A stretch of 64,000 bases of DNA, taken from assembly GCF_003850345.1 (NCBI RefSeq), contig NZ_CP027707.1, forward strand, positions 3,038,001 through 3,102,000. Direction: 5' to 3'. Source of the stretch: Pseudomonas chlororaphis subsp. piscium (GTDB lineage Bacteria > Pseudomonadota > Gammaproteobacteria > Pseudomonadales > Pseudomonadaceae). How positions within the stretch are numbered: the stretch's first letter is position 1; the number at the start of each line of letters is the position of its first letter. Shown piece by piece: positions 26,473 to 34,807 of this stretch. The notes beneath the pieces were generated by a model. It saw nothing but the letters and a program-made list of their open reading frames with translations. It did no database searches and had not been told where the DNA came from. The position numbers and the translations under genes were made by a program.

Positions 26473-27084
26473 ATGGGGACTATGGAACGCTACGCGAAAG
26501 TGGGCATGCAGGAGCTGGATCAGCGGCTGTCGAAGATAGTCGAGGCCGCGCGCAAGAAGCCGGTATCGGTCTACCGCTACGGTGCGCCGTGGGTCTGGAT
26601 CGTTTCCCAGGATGACTGGCAGGGCGCCTTGAAGGAGGTGTCGAGCTATATCCCGCCGGGCCATTCGCTGGTGTTGCTGCGTCCGCAGATCGACGCCTTG
26701 CTCGACCAGCACCGCGACATTCTCCAGGGTCTGGATGCCGAGCCCGGCATGCTTATCGCCCCGCGCACGGTGATGCACATCCTGCTGTTGCAGCTGCTGT
26801 ATTCGGTGCCCGGCGAGCAGCAGTTGTACGAGCAACTCAATTACAACCTGCTGTTTCGCTGGTTCGTCGGCCTGGACCTGAACCAGAAGGTCTGGAGCCT
26901 CGGCGTGCTGAGCCGTGACATCGCCACGCTGTTGAACGATGCGCGGGCGGTGCTGCTGATCCAGAAAATCATCGGTGAAGTGTTCTGTGGCGCCTTGCTG
27001 CAAATGCCCGAGTTCTCGTTGAACTTCGCGCTGCTGCACAGCTGGCTGGCCAAGCACGCCACGACATCGACCTTGAGCAATTGA
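26473..27084 (+). CDS. phdA: PhdA-like protein: Phd antitoxin-like N-terminus with transposase-like C-terminus
   Basis: The 203-residue protein begins with a Phd/YefM-like segment (1-60: KVGMQELDQRLSKIVEAA...VWIVSQDDW). Residues about 115-145 (LYEQLNYNLLFRWFVGLDL) strongly resemble the N-terminal DUF772 domain of IS5/IS1182-type transposases, without any catalytic DDE domain. P. aeruginosa PA0691 (phdA, prevent-host-death protein A) sits at the same place and is reported to affect biofilm cell death. The start is chosen at 26473, with GGGAG 7 bases upstream; a GTG at 26407 would add 22 residues. The stop overlaps the pdtB ATG by one base. Confidence 0.78.
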   Translation: MGTMERYAKVGMQELDQRLSKIVEAARKKPVSVYRYGAPWVWIVSQDDWQGALKEVSSYIPPGHSLVLLRPQIDALLDQHRDILQGLDAEPGMLIAPRTVMHILLLQLLYSVPGEQQLYEQLNYNLLFRWFVGLDLNQKVWSLGVLSRDIATLLNDARAVLLIQKIIGEVFCGALLQMPEFSLNFALLHSWLAKHATTSTLSN

Positions 27085-28820
27085 TGCGGCCAAACGCCGT
27101 ACAGACGGCGACGGCGGTTTCGACGCGGTTCGACATTCTTGGAAATCTAGGGGGCGGTGTGGAGCATCTGTTCGATAGGGGGCGGCCGGGGCCGACCAGG
27201 CGCTGGCTGCCGGTGTGCGGCTGGCTGGCGCTGGTTGCGCTGAGCCAGCCGTTGTTGGCCGAGGAGGGCGGCCCGGTGGAAGGCGAACCGCTGCAAGGCA
27301 GCGCGGCGCAAGGCGAGGCCGGGCCCGCGCGGCTGGTGGATGTGAATGAGTACTTCGTGCGCGGCAACACCGTGCTCGATGCCCGGGCCATCGAAGAGGC
27401 GGTGTATCCCTTCCTCGGCCCGCAGAAGGCCCTGAGCGATATCGAGGGCGCCCGCGACGCCTTGCAGAAGGTCTACCAGGCCCGCGGTTACCAGTCGGTG
27501 TTCGTCGAGCTGCCGGAGCAGAAGGTCGAGGAGGGCATTGTCTACCTGCAGGTCAGCGAGACCAAGGTCGGGCGGGTGCGGGTGGTGGGGGCCAAGCATT
27601 ATTCGCCGGTGGAAATCCGCGACGAGGTGCCGGCGCTGCAGGAAGGCGAGGTGCCGGACTTCGCCAAGGTCCAGGGCCAGCTGGCGAGCCTGAACAAGAC
27701 CCCCGGGCGCCAGGTCATGCCGCTGGTCCGCGAAGGCCAGCGCCCCGGCACCATGGACGTCGACCTGCAGGTGGAAGACCAGAACCCCTGGCAGGCCAGC
27801 GTCGGCCTGAACAACGACTACAGCGCCGACACCAAGCACCTGCGGGCGGTCACCAGCCTGGGCTACAACAACCTCTGGCAGCTGGGCCACAGCATTTCCC
27901 TGACCTATTTCACCGCACCCGAGGACCAGGACAACGCCAAGGTCTGGTCCGGTTCCTACACCGCGCCGCTCAATGAGCGCTGGAGCCTGCAGTTCGCCGG
28001 CTACAAGTCCGACAGCAACGTCGCCACCATCGGCGGCAGCAACGTGCTGGGCAAGGGCCATTCCTACGGCCTGTCGCTGATCTATAGCCTGCCGGCCAGC
28101 GGCAGCTGGGCCAACTCGTTCTCGGTCGGGGTGGATTTCAAGGACTTCGAGGAAGAGCTGAGCCTGGGCGGCGAAAGCGACAAGGTGCCGCTCAAGTACG
28201 CGCCGTTCACCTTCGCCTACAACGGCTTCCGCTACACCGAGACTTCCCAGCTGGGCCTCGGCCTGAGCCTGGTGGCCGGCACCCGCAGCCTGTTCGGCTA
28301 CGGCAGTTCGGACGAAGACTTCGACTACAAGCGCTACCGCGCCAACCCCAGCTTCGCCGTGCTCAAGGGCGATGTGAATTACACCTACACCTTTGCCAAC
28401 GACTGGCAAACCGCATCCAAGGCCGTGTTCCAGCTGGCCTCGGGGCCGCTGGTGTCCAACGAGCAGTTCTCCGCCGGTGGCGCCACCTCGGTGCGCGGTT
28501 ACCTGGCGGCCGAGCGCACCAGCGACGACGGCTACCTGTTTTCCCAGGAGCTGCGCACGCCGTCCCTGGCCAAGTACCTGGGCGGTTATGTCAACGAATG
28601 GCGTTTTTACGCCTTCGCCGAAGGGGCCCGGATGTACCTGCGCGACGAGCTTCCCGACCAGGAGGCCGACTACAGCCTGGCCAGCGTCGGCCTGGGCACC
28701 CGCGCCAGCTTGAGCAAATGGCTTTCCGGCAGCCTGGACTGGGGTTACCCGCTGCTTGATGGACCGAACACCCAGAAACAGGACTCGCGCGTGCACTTCA
28801 GTGTGCAGGCGACGTTTTGA
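27084..28820 (+). CDS. pdtB: Two-partner secretion outer-membrane transporter TpsB (PdtB-like)
   Basis: The 578-residue protein of the Omp85/ShlB family has a signal-anchor-like N-terminus (about 40-60, ending PLLA), two POTRA-like periplasmic domains (about 85-235) and a 16-strand type barrel. It carries the conserved VRGY motif at about residue 469 and ends in the terminal aromatic pattern FSVQATF. It should export the giant PdtA-like protein across the outer membrane. The ATG at 27084 overlaps the phdA stop. In P. aeruginosa pdtB (PA0692) follows phdA in the same way. The unusual feature is separation from its substrate gene by about 4.5 kb including a T6SS cassette. Confidence 0.92.
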   Translation: MRPNAVQTATAVSTRFDILGNLGGGVEHLFDRGRPGPTRRWLPVCGWLALVALSQPLLAEEGGPVEGEPLQGSAAQGEAGPARLVDVNEYFVRGNTVLDARAIEEAVYPFLGPQKALSDIEGARDALQKVYQARGYQSVFVELPEQKVEEGIVYLQVSETKVGRVRVVGAKHYSPVEIRDEVPALQEGEVPDFAKVQGQLASLNKTPGRQVMPLVREGQRPGTMDVDLQVEDQNPWQASVGLNNDYSADTKHLRAVTSLGYNNLWQLGHSISLTYFTAPEDQDNAKVWSGSYTAPLNERWSLQFAGYKSDSNVATIGGSNVLGKGHSYGLSLIYSLPASGSWANSFSVGVDFKDFEEELSLGGESDKVPLKYAPFTFAYNGFRYTETSQLGLGLSLVAGTRSLFGYGSSDEDFDYKRYRANPSFAVLKGDVNYTYTFANDWQTASKAVFQLASGPLVSNEQFSAGGATSVRGYLAAERTSDDGYLFSQELRTPSLAKYLGGYVNEWRFYAFAEGARMYLRDELPDQEADYSLASVGLGTRASLSKWLSGSLDWGYPLLDGPNTQKQDSRVHFSVQATF

Positions 28821-28840
28821 TCTTTCACGGAGTAACTTTC

Positions 28841-30664
28841 ATGCAGCGCTTACTGATTTCCCTGTTGATCTGCCTGGGCTTCGTGCTCCCGGCGACCGCC
28901 CAGGCGTGGTGGCAGGACGACTGGCACTACCGCAAGCAGATCTCCATCGACACCACGCCGCAAGGCGCGGCCATCAACCAGGCCCTGGGCCGCACCGCGC
29001 TGCTGGTGCGCCTGCACACCGGCAACTTCAGCTTCGATGGGGTCAAGGAAGACGGCTCCGACCTGCGCTTCGTCAGCGCCGATGACAAGACGGTGTTCAA
29101 CCACCAGATCGAAAGTTTCGACCCGCTGATGGGCATGGCCCTGGTCTGGGTCGATGTACCGAATGTGGAGGGCGGCCAGCGCCAGGACATCTGGATGTAC
29201 TACGGCAACCAGAAGGCCCCGGCCAGCGCCAACGGCCAACTGACCTTCGACCCGAACTACATCGCCCTCTATCACTTCGACGGCGCCAACGGCACCCCGG
29301 CCAAGGACACCACGGCCTATGGCAACCACGCGCAGAACGCCACCGGCGCGAGCATCGACGGGGTGATCGGCCGGGCCTTGCAGTTCAACGGCCAGCCGCT
29401 GCTGTTGCCGGCCAGCCCGTCGTTGCAACACACCGCCGAGGGCGCCTTTACCTTCAGCGCCTGGCTGCGCCTGGACCAGGCCAGCGGCGAACAACTGCTG
29501 CTGGCCCGGCGTGAAGGGACCAGCAGCCTGCTGATCGGGGTCAACCAGGGCGTGCCTTTTGTCGAGGTCGACGGCCAGCGCGCAGTGTCGACCCAGCCGC
29601 TCAATCCCGGGCAGTGGCAGCACTTGGCCCTGACCGCCCAGGGCAGCCAGCTGGCGCTGTTGGTCAATGGCCGCGAAAGCGCCAGCCTGGCGGTGGCGTT
29701 GCCGGCGTTCAATTCGCCACTGGCCATTGGCGCCGACCTGCCGCCGGTCTCGGTGGCAGGGGCGGGCGCCGAGGCCAGTGCGTTCCTACCGTTCAACGGC
29801 GCCATCGACGAGCTGCGCCTGTCCAAGGTAGCGCGTCCCGCCGGCCTGCTGCTGGCCGATGCCGCGGCCCAGGGCGCCGAGTCGAAACTGGTGGTGTACG
29901 GCGTCGATGAAGAGCAGTCGGGCTTCGGTTTCGGCAGCCTGGGCTTCTTGCTCAAGGCGGTGCCGGTGGACGCCTGGGTGATCATCGCGGTGCTGGTACT
30001 GATGATGTTCCAGTCGTGGATCATCATGATCCGCAAGAACCGCATGGTCGGCCGCGTCAGCAGTGCCAACCAGCTGTTCCGCGAGCAGTTCGCCCGGGTC
30101 GGCACCCGCCTGGAGATGTTCGCCGACGACCGCGAACTGGCCCAGCGCCTGGAGCATTCCTCGCTGTGGCGCCTGTACCAGGTGGCGGTCCAGGAGATCC
30201 GCACCCGTCGCGAGCAGGGCGCCGACACCTCGTCGGTCTCGGCGGCGACCATCGAAGCCATCCGCTGCTCCATGGACGGCGTGCGCACCCGCGAGAACCA
30301 GCAGCTCAGTTCCAAGCTCTCGACCCTGTCCAACGCCATCGCCGGCGGGCCCTACATCGGCCTGCTGGGCACGGTGCTGGGGATCATGGTGGTGTTCCTC
30401 GGCACGGCCATGGCCGGCGACGTGAACATCAACGCCATCGCCCCGGGCATGGCCGCGGCCCTGCTGGCCACCGCCATGGGCCTGTTCGTCGCGATCCCGG
30501 CGCTGTTTGGCTACAACCGGCTGATTACCCGCAACAAGGAAGTCAGCGCCGACATGCGGGTGTTCGTCGACGAGTTCATCACTCGCCTGGCCGAGCTGCA
30601 TGGCGCCAGCCAGTCCAGTGAAGCCGCGCCTGCGCGCGTTCATAACGCCAGCGTACCGGCCTGA
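28841..30664 (+). CDS. exbB2: ExbB/TolQ-type motor protein with N-terminal DUF2341 and LamG-like domains
   Basis: The 607-residue protein is about 2.5 times the size of a normal ExbB. A signal peptide (1-23) precedes a DUF2341 domain (about 25-120, AWWQDDWHYRKQI start), then a concanavalin/LamG-like jelly roll (about 150-340, IALYHFDG...LQFNGQPL...GAIDELRLSK). A membrane segment at about 375-395 and a MotA/TolQ/ExbB domain with two further helices (about 480-590, GPYIGLLGTVLGIMVVF) follow. It should form a proton channel with the downstream ExbD and energise TonB, while the lectin-like part reaches into the periplasm. ACGGAG lies 8 bases before the chosen ATG. Confidence 0.88.
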   Translation: MQRLLISLLICLGFVLPATAQAWWQDDWHYRKQISIDTTPQGAAINQALGRTALLVRLHTGNFSFDGVKEDGSDLRFVSADDKTVFNHQIESFDPLMGMALVWVDVPNVEGGQRQDIWMYYGNQKAPASANGQLTFDPNYIALYHFDGANGTPAKDTTAYGNHAQNATGASIDGVIGRALQFNGQPLLLPASPSLQHTAEGAFTFSAWLRLDQASGEQLLLARREGTSSLLIGVNQGVPFVEVDGQRAVSTQPLNPGQWQHLALTAQGSQLALLVNGRESASLAVALPAFNSPLAIGADLPPVSVAGAGAEASAFLPFNGAIDELRLSKVARPAGLLLADAAAQGAESKLVVYGVDEEQSGFGFGSLGFLLKAVPVDAWVIIAVLVLMMFQSWIIMIRKNRMVGRVSSANQLFREQFARVGTRLEMFADDRELAQRLEHSSLWRLYQVAVQEIRTRREQGADTSSVSAATIEAIRCSMDGVRTRENQQLSSKLSTLSNAIAGGPYIGLLGTVLGIMVVFLGTAMAGDVNINAIAPGMAAALLATAMGLFVAIPALFGYNRLITRNKEVSADMRVFVDEFITRLAELHGASQSSEAAPARVHNASVPA

Positions 30665-30675
30665 GGAGAAACGTC

Positions 30676-31101
30676 ATGGCTTCTGTGAACGCCTCCCACG
30701 ACGACGATGACGACGCGGCAGTGGACAGCATCAACATCACGCCCCTGGTGGACGTGCTGATGGTGGTGCTGGTGATGTTCATCCTCACCGCCACCGCCCA
30801 GGTCTCCGGGATCCAGATCAACCTGCCCAAGGCCAGCGCCTCGGTGTCGCTGTCCGAGGCCAAGACCAAGGCGATCTCGGTCAACGATGGCGGCCAGGTG
30901 TTCCTCGACGCCTACCCGGTGACCCTGGCGGAGCTGGAAGAACGCCTGCGCATGGAAAAGGCCCTGAACCCGGACTTCCCGGTGATCGTGCGCGGCGACG
31001 CCACGGTGCAGTACCAGAAGGTCATCGAGGTCCTGGACCTGCTGCGTCGGCTGGAGCTGTCCCAGGTCGGGCTGGTCACCGGCAAACCGAGCCAGGGCTG
31101 A
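30676..31101 (+). CDS. exbD2: ExbD/TolR-type biopolymer transport protein
   Basis: The 141-residue protein has one membrane helix (about 24-42, PLVDVLMVVLVMF) containing the conserved Asp needed for proton use in ExbD/TolR, then a periplasmic domain. The cytoplasmic N-terminus has a run of five Asp. It follows the ExbB gene by 11 bases with a GAGGAG site and precedes a TonB gene, completing an ExbB-ExbD-TonB motor dedicated to this locus. Confidence 0.93.
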   Translation: MASVNASHDDDDDAAVDSINITPLVDVLMVVLVMFILTATAQVSGIQINLPKASASVSLSEAKTKAISVNDGGQVFLDAYPVTLAELEERLRMEKALNPDFPVIVRGDATVQYQKVIEVLDLLRRLELSQVGLVTGKPSQG

Positions 31102-31105
31102 CCCC

Positions 31106-31828
31106 ATGACCGCACAACAACCGATCACACCACCGCCGATCCAGCTGCCGCCAGTGAAGAACCGCACGGCGCCGCGCCTGCTCAAGTGGGGCGTGGGCCT
31201 GCTGCTGGGGGCCGGCGCCGCCTGGCTGCTCTGGCAGTGGGCCAACGACATGAGCGGGGTGCGCCGCGAAGCGCCCAAGGTGCCGACCATCATCCCGTTG
31301 CCGCCACCACCGCCACCACCGCCGGAAAAACCCAAGGAGCCGGAGCCGCAGGTCGAGGAAAAAGTACCCGAGCCGGAACCGACCCCGGAGCCGGAACAGG
31401 TCAAGCCCGAGGAAGAGGCGCCGCCGTCGCCGGTGGACGATCTGGCTAATCCTATGCAGATGGATGGCGATGCCCAGGCCGGTAGCGACGCCTTCAACAT
31501 TGGCGCCGGCAAGGGCGGCGGCATGGCCGGCTCCGGCGGTGGGCGCCTGGGCAACGGCACCTACAGCCAGTTCCTGGCCTTCACCTTCCAGCGCGTGCTG
31601 CGGGAAAACCCGGACCTGCGCAACCAGGCTTTTTCGCTGCAAACCGACGTCTGGCTGAGCGCCGTCGGCGAGATCACCCGGGTCGAGCTGGTCAAGTCCA
31701 GCGGCAACCCGCAAATCGACACCCTGGTGCTGGCCGCCTTGCGCGGCGCACCGCACCTGACGGAGCGGCCGCCGGCCTCCCTGACCCTGCCTGTACGCCT
31801 GTCCCTGCTGGGGCGGCGCCCGGGTTAA
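31106..31828 (+). CDS. TonB-family energy transducer
   Basis: The 240-residue protein has an N-terminal membrane anchor (about 28-48), a Pro/Glu/Lys-rich spacer (PLPPPPPPPPEKPKEPEPQ and following, about 65-115), a Gly-rich hinge and a TonB C-terminal domain (about 150-235, FQRVLRENPDLR...EITRVELVKSSGNPQID). It links the ExbB-ExbD motor to an outer-membrane partner. No TonB-dependent receptor is in the window, so the partner could be the porin-like protein downstream, the TpsB barrel, or a receptor such as VreA encoded elsewhere. It starts 4 bases after exbD. Confidence 0.9.
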   Translation: MTAQQPITPPPIQLPPVKNRTAPRLLKWGVGLLLGAGAAWLLWQWANDMSGVRREAPKVPTIIPLPPPPPPPPEKPKEPEPQVEEKVPEPEPTPEPEQVKPEEEAPPSPVDDLANPMQMDGDAQAGSDAFNIGAGKGGGMAGSGGGRLGNGTYSQFLAFTFQRVLRENPDLRNQAFSLQTDVWLSAVGEITRVELVKSSGNPQIDTLVLAALRGAPHLTERPPASLTLPVRLSLLGRRPG

Positions 31829-31871
31829 CCGAACGACTGATGCAAGTTTTGCCAAAAGGAGCTGTGTGCAA

Positions 31872-33566
31872 ATGATTTCCAACGTGAATCGATTGTCCCT
31901 GGCGATCGGCATGGTCATCGCGACCCTGGTGGGACCGGTAGCGGCCGCGCCCGCTGCGCCCTCGGAAAACGCCACGATCAATCTGATCCGTTTGCTGGTG
32001 CAGCAGGGCGTGCTGAAACAGGAGCAGGCCGACGGCCTGATCGCCCAGGCCGAGCGCGAAGCGCAGCAGGCGCGCCAGGCCAACACCGCGGTGGCGGCAG
32101 GGCCGGCGGCGACCCCGGGGGATGTGCGGGTGCAATACGTGCCGGCCATTGTCCGCGACCAGATCCGCGACCAGGTCAAGGCCGAGGTCATGGCCACCGC
32201 CAAGCAGGAGAACTGGGCCCAGCCCAACACCTTCCCGGACTGGGTGTCGCGCATCAGCTTCGACGGCGACATTCGCCTGCGGGACGAATCGCGCTACTAC
32301 TCGGGCAGCAACAGCAACGAAATCGTCGACTTCGCCAGGCTCAACGACAAGGGCCCGTATGACGTCAACCCCAACAGCAGCACTAACCTGCCGCCCTTGC
32401 TCAACACCCGCGAGGACCGCGAGAACCTGTTCCGCCTGCGCGCCCGGCTGGGCATGAAGGCGCAGGTCGCCGAGAACTGGACCGCCGGCATCCGCATCGG
32501 CACCGGCTCGGACAACAACCCGGTGTCTACCACCCAGACCTTGGGCGGCGGGTTCGGCAAGAAGGACATCTGGCTCGACCAGGGCTACCTGACCTGGAAG
32601 GCCACCGACGACCTGACCCTGACCGGCGGGCGGATCGCCAACCCGTTCTTCTCCACCGACATGCTGTATTCCACCGACCTGAATTTCGACGGCGTGGCGG
32701 CGATCTTCAACCACAAGCTCAATCGTGACTGGGGCCTGTTCGGTACGGTCGGCGCGTTCCCGGTGGAGTACACCAACGACACCTCCACCAGCAACGGCTT
32801 CGACAAGGAAGAAAGCGACAACAAATGGTTGTACGGCGCGCAGATCGGCGCCAACTGGGCGATCAACAGCAACCACCGGCTCAAGGGTGCGCTGGCCTAC
32901 TACCGCTTCGACGACATCGAAGGCCAGCGCTCCGGTGCCTGCGAACCCTGGGCCGGGGCGCCGGGCTGCGACAGCGACGGCAGCCGCGTAGCCTTCATGC
33001 AGAAGGGCAACAGCGTGTTCCTGCTGCGCGACATCACGCCCAACCCGCTCAACCCGGCCGCCACCCCGCAGCCGCAGTTCGTCGGCCTGGCCTCGGAGTT
33101 CAACCTGCTGGACCTGAACCTGGTGTGGGACGCCGACCTGCCGGAGAACTTCAAGCTGCGCAGCCAGGCCAACTACATCCACAACCTGGGCTACGACGAA
33201 GGCGAGATGCGCAAGCGCTCCGCAGGCCAGATCGTCAACAACCTGGACAGCAGCGGCGAGCTGGAAAGCGGCGCCAACGCCTGGATGGTGCAGTTCACCC
33301 TGGGCAACAGCCTGGAGCTGGCCAAGCAGGGCGACTGGAACCTGTTCGCTGGCTACAAGTACATCCAGCCCGATGCGCTGCCTGACGGTTTCAACGATTC
33401 CTCGTTCCACCTCGGCGGCACCAACGCCAAGGGTTATTTCCTCGGCGGCAACTACGGCCTGGCCAAGAATGTATTCGCCACTGGCCGCTGGCTGAGCTCC
33501 GAGGCGGTGTACGGCGCGCCGTTCGACATCGATGTCTTGCAGCTTGAAATCAACACGCGCTTCTAG
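31872..33566 (+). CDS. Putative outer-membrane porin
   Basis: The 564-residue protein has a signal peptide (ending VAAAPAA), an N-terminal helical segment with repeated Gln/Ala/Glu (NLIRLLVQQGVLKQEQADGL) and a long beta-barrel region that ends in the outer-membrane signature LQLEINTRF. It resembles the 'putative porin' family of pseudomonads. The ATG at 31872 lies 10 bases after AAAAGGAG; an in-frame GTG at 31866 is also possible. Substrate is unknown. Its place inside the TonB/TpsB operon suggests a role linked to phosphate-starvation uptake or surface assembly. Confidence 0.82.
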   Translation: MISNVNRLSLAIGMVIATLVGPVAAAPAAPSENATINLIRLLVQQGVLKQEQADGLIAQAEREAQQARQANTAVAAGPAATPGDVRVQYVPAIVRDQIRDQVKAEVMATAKQENWAQPNTFPDWVSRISFDGDIRLRDESRYYSGSNSNEIVDFARLNDKGPYDVNPNSSTNLPPLLNTREDRENLFRLRARLGMKAQVAENWTAGIRIGTGSDNNPVSTTQTLGGGFGKKDIWLDQGYLTWKATDDLTLTGGRIANPFFSTDMLYSTDLNFDGVAAIFNHKLNRDWGLFGTVGAFPVEYTNDTSTSNGFDKEESDNKWLYGAQIGANWAINSNHRLKGALAYYRFDDIEGQRSGACEPWAGAPGCDSDGSRVAFMQKGNSVFLLRDITPNPLNPAATPQPQFVGLASEFNLLDLNLVWDADLPENFKLRSQANYIHNLGYDEGEMRKRSAGQIVNNLDSSGELESGANAWMVQFTLGNSLELAKQGDWNLFAGYKYIQPDALPDGFNDSSFHLGGTNAKGYFLGGNYGLAKNVFATGRWLSSEAVYGAPFDIDVLQLEINTRF

Positions 33567-33599
33567 GGCGCGAGGGGCACTGTCATGACCAGTCTTGCG

Positions 33600-33644
33600 A
33601 TGAAAAGCACGGCGATGAAATGTACGGCTATGAGGAGCACGGCG
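33600..33644 (+). repeat. 15-bp tandem repeats carrying start codons
   Basis: Three 15-bp units (ATGAAAAGCACGGCG and two variants) are followed by a fourth ATG at 33645, giving in-frame ATGs every 15 bases from 33600, besides one at 33585. Unit three carries GAGGAG 7 bases ahead of the last ATG, so it creates the best ribosome binding site. Confidence 0.88.
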
Positions 33645-34289
33645 ATGAACGCGCGAGCCAGGGCAGGGCGCTGCCTGTTGTTGACCCTGGGCGTGCTGAT
33701 GGCCAGCGGGGCCAGCGCCGAAGGCATGGAGGAGCGCCTGCGCACTCAGTTGCGCAGCACCACCCAGCAGTTGCAGGCGCTGCAGAGCGAACAGGCCCAG
33801 GCCAGTGCCGCCCGCGTCGCCGCCGAGAACCAGGCCAAGCAGGCGCAGGCGCAGATCAAGCAACTGAGCGCCGACCTGGCCAAGGCCCGCGGCGTCGCCG
33901 AGCAACTGGCCGGCCAGCAGCAGAACCTGCACAGCCAGGCCCAGGCGCAGATGGCCGCCAGCAGCGAACAGATCGGCAAGTTCAAGAAGGCCTATGACGA
34001 GTTGCTGGTCATGGCCCGGGCCAAAGAGGCCGAGCGGGCTCGGCTTCAAGCGCAATTGAGCGAACGTGACACACAAGTGCAGCAATGTTCGGTCAAGAAT
34101 CAGCAGATGTATGGCGTGGCCAAACAGATCCTCGCGGCCTACGAAAAGATCGACGTGGCTGAGGTGATGAAAATCCGCCAGCCCTTCGCCGGCGGCGCCC
34201 GGGTCAAGTTCGAAGAGCTGGCCCAGGGCTTTGGCGACGACCTGTACAAAACCCAGTTCGATGCCCCCCAGGCAGCGAGCACCCACTGA
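33645..34289 (+). CDS. Periplasmic coiled-coil protein of the pdt locus
   Basis: The 214-residue precursor has a clear signal peptide (MNARARAGRCLLLTLGVLMA..., cleavage after ASA) and a long coiled coil (about 30-150) rich in Gln/Ala/Glu/Lys. A short conserved-looking C-terminus follows (KQILAAYEKIDVAEVMKIRQ). The start at 33645 is favoured by GAGGAG at 33632-33637 and by a normal signal peptide; earlier ATGs at 33585-33630 would add a repetitive extension. Function is unknown. A chaperone or tether for the exoprotein or for TonB components is possible. P. aeruginosa has hypothetical genes at the equivalent position (PA0697-PA0698). Confidence 0.8.
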   Translation: MNARARAGRCLLLTLGVLMASGASAEGMEERLRTQLRSTTQQLQALQSEQAQASAARVAAENQAKQAQAQIKQLSADLAKARGVAEQLAGQQQNLHSQAQAQMAASSEQIGKFKKAYDELLVMARAKEAERARLQAQLSERDTQVQQCSVKNQQMYGVAKQILAAYEKIDVAEVMKIRQPFAGGARVKFEELAQGFGDDLYKTQFDAPQAASTH

Positions 34290-34309
34290 ATATCAGGGAA
34301 GAATCGAGC

Positions 34310-34807
34310 ATGACTGAACCAACCCAACTGATCGCCAGCGTCACCCCGCAGAGCCTCACCGAACTGCTGCAAGGCGCCGGCTACCGGGTCAACCAGACCG
34401 ACCAGAACGGCATCGTGCAACTGCTCAGCGCCAGCCAGGGCATCGGCTACGCCGTGCGCTTCGGCAACGCGGCGGGTGGTGCAGAGGGTAGCTATGTGGA
34501 CTTCACCTTCAGCTGCGCGCTGCGGGTCCAGGGCGAGCTGCCGGCGGGCCTGGCCGAGCTGTGGAACGCCTCGCGACGCTTTGCCCGGCTCTCGGTGCAG
34601 GGCGAGTTCCTGGTGATGGAAATGGACGTGGTGGTGGCCGGGGTCGGCAACGATCACCTGCGCAGCCAGCTGGAACTCTGGGACCGGCTGTTGCAGGAGT
34701 TCATCGTCTACCTGCGCGACTACAGCCAGCACGCCGCGCGCCTGCAGGCCCAGGTCGATGCGCCTGAAACAACGCCTGAGGCCGTCGCCGAGGTGCCTGC
34801 GCAGTGA
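34310..34807 (+). CDS. YbjN-domain protein
   Basis: The 165-residue protein has a YbjN-like domain over most of its length (SLTELLQGAGYRVNQTDQNG, FTFSCALRV, NASRRFARLSVQGEFLVMEMD). YbjN-type folds resemble those of type III secretion chaperones and often act as small cytosolic adaptors; the role here is unknown. No signal peptide is visible. The stop overlaps the GTG start of the PpiC gene (GTGA), so the two proteins are probably made together. Confidence 0.78.
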   Translation: MTEPTQLIASVTPQSLTELLQGAGYRVNQTDQNGIVQLLSASQGIGYAVRFGNAAGGAEGSYVDFTFSCALRVQGELPAGLAELWNASRRFARLSVQGEFLVMEMDVVVAGVGNDHLRSQLELWDRLLQEFIVYLRDYSQHAARLQAQVDAPETTPEAVAEVPAQ

